Below are positions 55,306-64,000 of a stretch of 64,000 nucleotides of DNA, piece after piece. Made by a program: the position numbers and the translations under genes. Every line of letters starts with the position of its first letter. Within the stretch, counting starts at the first letter, position 1. Under the pieces are notes generated by a model. That model was not told where the DNA came from. It was given only the letters and a program-made list of their open reading frames with translations, and made no database searches. Source of the stretch: Tetracladium setigerum. Taxonomy: Eukaryota; Ascomycota; Leotiomycetes; Helotiales. The stretch lies in NCBI GenBank assembly GCA_031472005.1, contig PZJY01000013.1, positions 434,001 through 498,000 of the forward strand, given 5' to 3'.

Positions 55306-56780
55306 CCTTTTAGGTCCCACAGGGATTACACTTTCTTCATTTTAGTCTTCTAGTACAGATCCCATTTTGATCCCCTTGCGACCGAGAATTCCCGGAGCTA
55401 TTTTTAGATCTACATTCGCTTGTACACACGTAATAGGTAAGTCAGCCTCATTACTCCACAACGTCTCATTAATGTCCGTAGGGCGATTTCATATAGCAAG
55501 AACTTCGGTACCATTCGATTCAGTCTTCTCTGCTTTTAGGTATTTTAATACTAAACTTTCCTTGTAAATTTCTTTTCCTTTTCTTTTCCCCCTAGTTTTT
55601 GTTCTGCTTATAGAAGGCAAAGAGCCAAGGTTTTCCGACAGCGAGTTTGATTCCTGTGCTATTTATGCACATGTGAAATTGCTTCGTGATGGGGTGTATA
55701 TCAGTTCTATCTTGGCGGATGGGATGACGGGTTAGTTATCGTAAGATTTGTGCAGCTGCGAGATTGCCCTACCAAAGGTTTACGCTGAGGCTCAGGAGAC
55801 GAACCATGCATGCCATGTAAGGGACAATCATATCAGCGAGACTAAGAATGGGGAGGTCGCCGGTGGCAAGCCTGCTCATGGTGACATTACATAGCAGTGA
55901 TGCTGTGTCAGGGAGTAATCGCACCAGTGTCCAGTGGCACTGGGAGACTCATGTATACCCTAGCAGTCTAGGATCCTATTGGCACCGGAGCTTCACCAAC
56001 AAAGGGAGGCAGAGGGTCAGCTAGCAGACGCCAGGCAGAGGTGAAGATTCATGTGGTATCGATAGTGACAAAGACTGCAGAATCGGCTGGGTCGGGGTCA
56101 AACAGAGGTGGAGAATCATGCAACGGCAATGCCGCGTCCAGAAGGGGTTTCTCGAGGGCTAGTAGCACTGGGAGACCAAGGAAGAATTACAACAGCGGCA
56201 CAGTTCACTAACAGAGGGGGTGCGGGGCTGCTGGTATGATTTCTGTGGCCGATCTGATTTATGTACAATGTCCCAGAAAGCGGGGTTCTACCTACGCTCA
56301 GCTTTCCGCTCTCTTCATATCAAATGAGGGTAACGTAAGCCTCAGTCTAATCTTGCGTTGATAATGACAGAAGCGACCTGTTCCAAGAAGAAGTAGATTA
56401 TGTACTGGTTTGGAAAATGCAGGTAAGCTATCCCTCAAACACCTCCGAACCCAACTAGCAAACTATATACACTGAAGATTTCGTTAACCACGTATCTTCT
56501 AAAAGCCGAACATAAAGGTGTTCTAGTAACAAAAATTTTACCACCATTTAAGCGAACCAATTACAAGCGAGTATCCAGGGGCTGTCGCTCCAGAAGCTTG
56601 AGGCTGACGGGAGTAACGACGTAGAGCAGGCTCCAGCACTTCTCAAGCGTTTATAGATCTCCACAGACAACAGAGGGATTCGCTCAAGTCTTTGGTATTA
56701 AATCATGGCTGCTCTTAGGGTGAACGATGGCGACTTGCATGCAAGTAGCCTAGCTGCCTTATCCTTAGGCAATAGCCCTT
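55306..56780. other. Gene-poor region, possible element remains
   Basis: No protein family recognised. Segments around 55920 and 56160 share a ggcactgggagac-like motif, suggesting internal repetition. The region follows the CCTGAG cluster and precedes a HET fragment. Confidence 0.35.
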
Positions 56781-57180
56781 CGTGCAAGTACGAGCCTATC
56801 GTAGCCTTGACCTAGATCTGCCTCCTTATCCTTGATAGAGGTGGCATAAATCAAGCACTTTCTGGAGAACTTGTCACCGTAGATCTCGCCGACAATCCCT
56901 TGCATGAAGCAGTGCAGCTGGGCTCAGGGAAATCAGACTTCCGGGTAGAGATCGACTTCTTTGGAAGACGCTATCTGTATCAAACAGGCAGATGATATCG
57001 ACAAAGGTCAGCAGGTTGCTCTGATGGCGAAGGTGTACCAGGGAGCAGAATGCGCCCTTGTCTGGCGGGGACCTTCAAACGCAATCATCGAAAAGGGAGT
57101 CGACTTCATCCACCACCACCAAAAAAGGAAACAACCTGTCCCTCCAACATCATTACTCCTTTATTCCAACAATTCACTTT
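56781..57180 (+). pseudogene. HET-domain fragment
   Basis: LEDAICIKQADDIDKGQQVA followed by LMAKVYQGAECALVWRGPSN is the central HET motif of fungal incompatibility proteins (W-I-D-A-I-C-I-N-Q ... M..IY..A..V.VWLG). Upstream, SGELVTVDLADNPLHEAVQL resembles the preceding strand region with degraded sequence. No start and no effector part remain in frame. Confidence 0.75.
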
Positions 57181-57398
57181 GAAGCATAATATTTGCCTTC
57201 TGACTTATGTCAACGACTACCATGTTACGGGAGAGCTACTATCCCTGAAAATCGAAGGCCTTGGCATACAACAAACAAGAAGGCAGGCGTCGCTCGTGGC
57301 TTCCGAAAACGTGACAAGAGAGGTCAGCTCCATCCTTGGAGACCGCGTCTTATTTTTCCTGACTCGAACATAGATTTCTGCACCTCTCTTTCATAGCT

Positions 57399-59237
57399 AT
57401 GGGCGGGGGTTTTCACTTCGGTATTGCAAACAAGACTGCTCAGAAGCATTCCGAACCCGACGGTCAAGGAGGCTACGGCCTCGTCTTGTCATGTCTTATC
57501 ACGATGGTACTATATGTCTGGACAGCAGTCTATCTCAATCTCCCGGAGCACAATAAAGCCAGCATACAGGCTTGGAGGAAAGTCTGGTGGCTGGGGGTGG
57601 GACTTTTCGCTCCGGAACTGATGGCTTGGACTGCTCTTGAGCAGTATAGAGAGGCTAGCACTCTTAACAGAAAAGTCAAGCATGTCTTGGGAGAGGAAGT
57701 CACAAGGCCATTTTCGCAGAGAATTTGCTTTTGGAGAAGGTATAGGGCTACTGTGGACCCAGAGCTCAATCCAAAGACAACGGCCAATCCTAAATGACAT
57801 CCATGGACAATGACGCACAGCTACTATGTCACCATGGGTGGCTTCGCCTTCGACACCGAAGTCATAGAGCAAGATATCCTGCCAGGTGGACGAAAAAGAG
57901 TGGCAGTGACAAGCCGCGGAGTTCTGAATCTAGCAACCATAACGCCACACCTTTCAGTCTCACAAATGAGGGACAAAAGCAAAGCAAACCATCTTGCAAA
58001 GACCATTGTCTGCTTACAAGCATTCTGGTTCGTGGCACAGTTTATCTCACGCCTGGCTGGCGGTCTAGCAGTAAGCCTATAGGATCTAAACACCTTCGTC
58101 CACGCAATATGTGTTCTCTTAGCCTACTTTCTGTGGTGGAGCAAGCCTTTCGACGTCGAGGAGCCTTCCATAATTGAGTGGGCGGACGTCGCAGTTGTCT
58201 GTGCTGTAATATGCATGAGAAGCCCACTCGGCACAAAGTGCGTCGCCGAAGGCTACATCGCCGGGAAACCAATTGTGGCATAACTCTGGCGTGAAGGTGA
58301 AGAAGCGACAGACACGAATAGGCCAATTCAATTCGGCCTACTTGAGTCGCTGCTTACAAGTTCTCGGTCTACGCAGCCTGTCTATGCAGAGACTGTTTCC
58401 GAAGAAGATGGTAAACCTGCGACTAGAGGGAAAGGTCTGTTGACCAAATCATCTAAGTCAGAAACCTCGGTAGAATTACACGCCTCGAATGACATGAGAG
58501 GACAACACACTCGCATTCATATGGGCCAAAGCATGTATGAATTCTGATTTCGCCGTAGGCGTCACAAAAAATCCAAGAAACCCGGAATGCCCCGTTCCAG
58601 CAAATATCCTACGGTATCTAATAGCCACTGTGGGGGCCCAGAATTTGGGATTCTTTCTTTTAAACACCCCTTTATCCAGCTTACATAGGGTGAAGTTCTT
58701 CGCCTAAAACTTGCACAACACTGCTACAAAATTTACCCGAATTATGCTTCACGTCTCAACGCAGAGGATGCCCATCAGGCTCATCAGTATCTCCATAATG
58801 AAAGCTGGGCCCACAAGAACTGGTTGACTGCTAATTTGGCTCCAAGAGTAAGCAATTGGACACTGTCTAAGAGGAACAGTTGCAGAGATCACGAGTCTAC
58901 ATTCTGCATTATGTTCACGTTTCTCGCTGCAGGAGTGATCTATGGAGACATGCATCTTCTTGCATGGAACCCCCCAATTTGCACAACCAGCCAGATAATT
59001 ACGTGGCGCGTGTCTGCAACTACTCTAGCAATTTCTGGTACTTCTATTGGGCTTATGATTGGTTTTTACGCATATTATCAACTTTTAAGAAATATTACCT
59101 GGGTGAGAGAGGGCATGGGTAAAGTGGACGATTGGTTAAATCCTAAAGTGGGCTTATTCTACGAGGCTCTGCAAATTAATCTCATGTTTCTGATCGTGGC
59201 AGCTGGAGGAGCTGCTTGCGTTCTTTGCGTTCTTTGA
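57399..59237 (+). pseudogene. Fungal multi-pass membrane protein gene with five in-frame stops
   Basis: One continuous frame of 613 codons from ATG 57399 to TGA 59235, with stops at 57795 (TGA), 58080 (TAG), 58281 (TAA), 58545 (TGA) and 58686 (TAG) but no frameshift. Membrane segments are recognisable: YGLVLSCLITMVLYVWTAVY, LNTFVHAICVLLAYFLWW, TFCIMFTFLAAGVIYGDMHL and LMFLIVAAGGAACVLCVL. Conserved-looking loops include YYVTMGGFAFDTE, RKRVAVTSRGV and KTIVCLQAFWFVAQ. This is the architecture of a large, uncharacterised membrane protein family of plant-associated ascomycetes (from memory). A functional protein cannot be made unless stops are bypassed. Confidence 0.78.
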
Positions 59238-60006
59238 GGGTAGACCTTCTGTTTAAGTGCTTCATCAGCATTCCGCACCTACCAGACGCAGTCTTTGAAA
59301 CTACGAATTGGTCGCAGTACGTCTCACACCTGTGAGTGAAGCCTGGCAATCACTGGTGCTGGGATATATGTATATATGAGTACAATTTCACAGGAATAAT
59401 ATCAATTTACACTCTCCACAATGCCAATGAGACAAGCCCACTTTCGTCCAAACGTACCCGAGTCTCCGCGCCAACCGCAGACAACACCAAGCACAAGTAG
59501 AGATTTTAAACAAAAACCCTCATCCACACCCCCAGCAAATTTCCGGAGAGAAAGAAAAGCAATCTCCTTGAAAATAATTCACTCCGAATCACCCCATACC
59601 CCAAGCTGATTCTTCGACCTCGCTTATCTATTTACCTTCCCCTAGAAAATTCTGCCACCGTCCCACGAAAAAGTCCATATCTCAAACAGCCTAGATTTCC
59701 CAAAGCCAAGAGCCTCATTAACTCCATGTAAGGTCGAAGTTCAAACCTCCAGTAGTCTACCAAAATAACACCTGCAATCCCCTCTCGTACAAGCCTCGCT
59801 CACACGTACACTACTATATTTTACGCTACGATGGAAACCAAAATGTTCCATTCAGCGACACTACGCTACGCTCGAGGAAACTCCAGCACTGTCCAATATC
59901 CCAAAAACATCCTCTCCATCATCTAAGCCCACAACATCAACCAGCGCAAGCTCACCATCTACACCCTCTCACAATCTTCCCGCTCGCAGCACAAACTTAA
60001 ATCAAA
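59238..60006. other. Intergenic spacer
   Basis: Contains a 62-codon Pro/Ser/Lys-rich plus frame (59421-59609) without motif, rejected as a gene. Otherwise C-rich spacer and the 3' region of the HET gene. Confidence 0.4.
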
Positions 60007-62246
60007 TCAAACCAAATCAACAAGACAAGTCCTCCGCCCATCCCCATCAACCAGGATTTCAGAGTAGTCTTTATCTGGTGCCGCATAAGCGATCCCGTTC
60101 CCCGTCTCCATCGCTTCGCGTTCATGCAGCCACCACTTTGTTGAAATCTCTACGATGCCGAGCCGCTGGTATTGCCTGGGCGTTTGAGCCGTTCCTTGCC
60201 CATCCTTCTCTTTCTCTTTCCCTTTAGTTTTGCGAGTAAAGAGAGACCGCAAGCCCGATTTCTTCTTGCTGGGCTCCGGAATCGGTACCAGTTCTTCTCC
60301 GACTGCTTTTAAAAGCAAACAGTCCTTCCTCCACGGCTTCGAGAACGCGATGGGGAGTATCCACACCCCGCAAAACAGCCCATCATACTCCCTCGCCCCA
60401 TCATTCGCCGCATCGAGATCCACATTCGTGTGCTCATCTGCATAGCCATCTAGCTTCACACACGATGGATTACGGCGGAGAGCGCCACGGAGGAGTTGCC
60501 TGGTGCTGATGCTTAGCGTACCTGATAAGATGACGCCGAACGGGTTCCCAGGGGGTGAGTGCTCCAGGTTAATGGCGATGATGGTGGAGATGTCGGGGAG
60601 CGTGTTGGAGCGCTGAAGGTCGATGACGGCGTCTATTGCGGGCCATGCCCAACTTATATATCACTCAAAGTTAGCCTGCGCCTCTCTCAAAACTGCGGGA
60701 AAGGGAGAAACACCTCGGAGCTCGATATTCTTCCGGCCGGAACCCCTTCCCATGGAGGTTCTTCCACAGCAACTGATGTTCTAAACCAGTCCTCCATAAT
60801 CCCGCTACATAGCCGTCTTTGATTTCCTCATGCACAGCTTGCGCTATACCCGCAATAGCAACAAGTTTATCCTTGCTCATTGTAAGGTTCGCTTTCGTAT
60901 ACAGCCTCACGAACTCCTCCCAATTCTCCATCTTCATAGGTCGTTTCTTGATTCCGATTACGATGTCGCTGTCGTATAGCTCGGGCGGGAATTGGGAAGG
61001 AAAACTTTCGCATGCGCCGAGCGCGTCACATTCCCAGAATAGTTCTTTCTGCGTGAAGAAGACTGTGCGTCGGGGGAGTACGCGCTCTTGAACTACCCAG
61101 CCCCGCGTTGAGAGGGGCATCATTGTGAATCTTCCCCGTAGGGCGGGTTGCGAGTATGCTATGAGAGGAGAGAGCGATTCGCTTTGTAGTATGCAATTCC
61201 AGGTGCTTGGACGGGGGAAGAAACAGCCTTTACTTCCGTCGCTGGCGCCCGAGGCGGCGATATTGATGGTTGAGAGGCCGTAGACGCGGCTCATCAGTGC
61301 GGATTCGTGGGCCCAGTCTTTGGCGGCGTCTTGGATGATACAGAGGGAGTCGATCCAGATGTATTGGAGCCCTAAATAGCGCGCTATGGAGATGCCGTCT
61401 AGGAAGGTGCGGGAGAGGGCTGAGGCGGGGATGAGGGATGTGAATTGCGTTATGTTTGTGGTTTTTAGGGTAAGGTATTTGCTGGTGCCCCAGCAGTGGC
61501 TTAGTGTTGCGTAGGGGGTTTGTGGGTGAAGATTTGAGCTGAGGCAGAGGTGGACTTTGGAGGTTGAGATGTCGAGGAGACGGGTTGGGAGCTGTGATTC
61601 TGTGGCTTCTGAGCTGGGGAGACAGGAGTGATGGGTCTTGCACAATTCGAACCAGGCTTTAACTTGTTGTAATCCATCTCGTGTGTTTGTAGATGGGTTC
61701 AGATATACTACTTTTGCGGAAAGGTTATCACACCCAAAACCGAGACTAACAAAACATAAGGAGCTTACCTTGGGGGCTAGGTATAGGTTTGATATAAACA
61801 ATCCGCACATTTCCAGGATCCCATCCCAGTCTCAGCTTCAACTACCACTCATCCGCCTGATGCCTCTTCGGGCCAAAACTCATAAAGCAAGTCATTTCAG
61901 CCAAAGGTTTATCCCTCATAATTTTATCCTCTCCATACCTATCGCCCTCGATCAAACGCGCACACAGAGCGCACCCAGCATCTACGGAAGCCTGGAGCTC
62001 GGATTCAATCAGATAATGTGGGAAAGCTCGCATCTTTCGGCCTGGGCGTAGCGCGGTCAAGGAGGTGCGTTCATCGGGGTGGTTGTTCGCGTAATATTCA
62101 TCGTCGGAGGCCACTTGGCGGTCTTTTATTTCTTGGAGCTGGGAGGAGATGAGTTGGCAGTGGTCGCAGAGTTTTGAGAAGTGGACTTCTGGGGCCATGG
62201 TGAGTGCTGGATTCAGGATAGGTCCTGCGACTCGGGACGTCATCAT
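60007..62246 (-). CDS. HET-domain (heterokaryon incompatibility) protein gene with one in-frame TAG
   Basis: Cytosolic incompatibility-type protein, 707 codons. Exons: 62246-61769, 61710-60714, 60652-60007. The N terminus has Cys pairs (LCDHCQLISS, AGCALCARL). The second exon carries the full HET domain: YATLSHCWGTSKYLTL, GLQYIWIDSLCIIQDAAKDW, then YGLSTINIAASGASDGSKGC and RGWVVQERVLPRR. A C-terminal region of about 350 residues has a basic patch (KKKSGLRSLFTRKTKGK). In exon 1 the frame meets a TAG at 61842-61844 just after RHQADEW and then resumes as LKLRLGWDPGNVRIVYI, which looks conserved. A splice alternative (intron of about 69 nt from the same place) would need an 8-nt microexon. I favour a nonsense mutation. 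Confidence 0.8.
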
Positions 62247-62809
62247 TGCCCGGGGTCGCTGTTGCTAACTGCGGATCTCGAGTGTTCAGCTTTGAACAGA
62301 CTGAGGTTTTGAGTGTTCGAATGTTATAAGAATTGATTCCGTTGTGCATGTAAGGTATAGGAGATAAGAGATGTGGCTTGGGGCTATCAACATCGCTTGG
62401 AGGCGGCCGCGGATCCGCCTCCCCTAGCGAATAAATAGGGAGCTGCAAAACCCACCTTACGGATCAGGTCGCAAACCAGATTTATGTCATTAGCATACGT
62501 TGTGTTTAAAAACCGCTGTATACCTTTATTTACTTCGCACCATCCTGGTGAAACATGTCGGCTACACTTTCCTCCATCTCACTCTCTTCTCCTCTTCTCC
62601 CAGATGCGATTCTTCTGAAACACGGCTCGCGAATTGTCCTCCGCTGCAAAAGTGGCCAGATGTGTGTGCGCTGATTCAACGACTCTTGGCCGGGACCCCT
62701 CTTAATGTTTGTCCAACTAACCGAAGATCTCGGACATTAGTATCAAACCTTACGGCTTCACACAGATGGATGTTCGCTGAATTATTCTTAGGATAATTTC
62801 CAGTAGGAT
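62247..62809. other. Upstream region of HET gene
   Basis: Promoter of the HET gene and unassigned sequence. No motif in the open frame at 62500-62796. Confidence 0.4.
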
Positions 62810-63560
62810 TGTCCCTAGACTCACAAAATTTGAGTCCTTCACTAGTGAATAGTATATAGTTAGTGGTGAAATCGCCACGAGACAAGTTATAATTAGCTAG
62901 AAACTTGAGTGTATTCAAAATCTCTACCAGTCAGCCCAAAGTATCCCGTAGCCTCTTTTGACTTCACTTATATCTTTGCATATCCGATACGCGTCTAAGA
63001 CAGATCATAGATATTGGGTCGCTGCTACTATAATGGTAACAAATAATAGAGGCTTTAAGATACATAGCTCGCACCGTCCTTTGGGATTATCTTCGTGGTT
63101 ATCGGGGTTAGTAAGTAGCCAATGGCAATTACTAAGATTATTATTATCAAAGCCGATGATATTCTTATGTTTGAGGGTACGTAATATGTTCCATTCGCTT
63201 ACAGTCTTTGAGGTGTTAATCTAAATAACGCCTGGTATTAACTTGTATGTTACGAGCCTCACTCGGATGCCACCGAACTCGAAGCTACTATCAACATGAT
63301 CGTAATTAAAGCAGGATCTAAGGTACTATTCGGTTGCTTAATTGCTAATGACTCTTTTTCGATATCCTTATCTTGGTCTGTACCTCTCAAGGGCGATATA
63401 CCCGTGGCTCGTCTAGATATAGCATCTAAGGTAGGCATCATCTTTTTGCCTTCCGCTTGGGTCATAAGGCAACGCTTTGGTTTTGTAGAATTACAGTCCA
63501 TTTGAATTATAGCATAGAGTCGGCATATAATTTGAGATGTTTAAAAGCCCATGACAAGTT
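62810..63560. repeat. AT-rich tract, possibly RIP-affected element
   Basis: TpA-rich sequence with scattered open frames that change frame often and show no family. Composition resembles the tract at 13.5 kb but is less extreme. Confidence 0.4.
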
Positions 63561-63596
63561 GATAACAGAGAGCTCCTCGTCATCAAAACTTAGAGG

Positions 63597-63645
63597 GTGA
63601 GCCGAGGGTGAGCAGCGCCTGAGTAGCGCCTGAGCAGAAGCGGCG
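63597..63645. repeat. Second small CCTGAG/GTGAGC cluster
   Basis: gggtgagccgagggtgagca followed by gcgcctgagtagcgcctgag: four related units, resembling the cluster at 55.2 kb. Confidence 0.55.
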
Positions 63646-64000
63646 AGCTTACCAACCGACCTTGGGACGAAGAAAATAAGAAAATAAAAGTTGTGTTTAA
63701 CTACCACAAATAGCCTTCCAACTTGGAAATGGCCAGCGCAATGGATGTAACAGATAATATGTCGGCGTAAGTAGCCTCGACGAGCCATTTGATCGTTCAA
63801 CATACTCTTTAATGCCTTGGCATTTTAAGTCCACCTCATTTCGCCCCAGAGCATGGAAACCTATGCTGATACCATGTGAATTCAGATTTACAGCGTCCTT
63901 CGCGGTCTTGCCTGAGGAAATGAAGCAAAGGATATTCGAGGATGCATTGGTCATCGACATGGATGGCAGCCAGCCAGCAATGCTGATTGCGTTGAGATAT
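63646..64000. other. Window end, nothing recognised
   Basis: No supported gene. A minus-strand open frame reaching 63960 has no motif. Confidence 0.4.

Noticed and set aside
59421..59609. Small Pro/Ser/Lys-rich frame
   Set aside because: No motif, and its composition follows the C-rich spacer around it.
61230..61643. His/Pro/Arg-rich minus-strand frame
   Set aside because: Alternative frame of the HET-domain exon.
1..64000. tRNA, rRNA or CRISPR arrays
   Set aside because: No cloverleaf-like T-arm/acceptor pair, rRNA core or regular repeat-spacer pattern was seen; a tRNA scan would be decisive.

Overview
The window is 64 kb of nuclear DNA from a filamentous ascomycete, most likely Leotiomycetes or a close relative. 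The evidence is many short GT-AG introns (often 46-60 bp), a C2H2 plus Zn(II)2Cys6 regulator, HET-domain genes, a fungal hybrid histidine kinase and secreted pectate lyases. One AT-rich tract has the CpA/TpG-poor composition expected after repeat-induced point mutation (RIP). Everything here is by-eye reading; splice sites were placed by reading frame, motif continuity and GT/AG signals.

Layout. 1-13 kb is an oxidative-metabolism region. It holds an epoxide hydrolase (5' end cut by the window), a zinc-type medium-chain alcohol dehydrogenase, a Baeyer-Villiger monooxygenase (BVMO) pseudogene, a C2H2/Zn2Cys6 transcription factor and a cytochrome P450 pseudogene. It ends in a divergent pair: an FAD-dependent oxidoreductase and an intact BVMO with a full fingerprint motif. 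It reads as a partly eroded catabolic or secondary-metabolism cluster. 13.5-15 kb is an AT-rich RIP-like tract next to a 5'-truncated MFS transporter. 16-34 kb is a conventional gene-bearing stretch: an orphan protein, a PL9-type pectate lyase, a protein of a fungal-specific family with a long unknown region, an APC amino-acid transporter, a GST, a protein with an H2A-like histone fold at its C terminus, and a GH43 glycosidase. 34.5-39.2 kb is a 13-exon GAF/histidine kinase/receiver hybrid kinase.

From about 40 kb onward intact genes alternate with broken ones. Intact: a GPI-anchored cysteine-rich secreted protein, an App1-like phosphatidate phosphatase and a PL1 pectate lyase. Broken: a RING-finger gene, a gene of unknown function, a protein kinase remnant, a 3CxxC zinc-finger gene, a Tc1/mariner transposase relic, a HET fragment and a multi-pass membrane protein gene. 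A large HET-domain gene with one in-frame stop closes the region. Most of these broken genes keep one open frame along their whole length and are interrupted only by stop codons, mainly TAA/TAG.

How the genes fit together. PL1, PL9 and GH43 point to growth on plant cell walls; the hybrid kinase is a candidate environmental sensor; the HET genes and membrane-protein remnant mark a fast-evolving accessory block. The best candidates for something undescribed are the H2A-fold fusion protein at 28.6-30.0 kb, the nonsense-only pseudogene pattern at 40-62 kb, and the divergent FAD-enzyme pair with its decayed surroundings.
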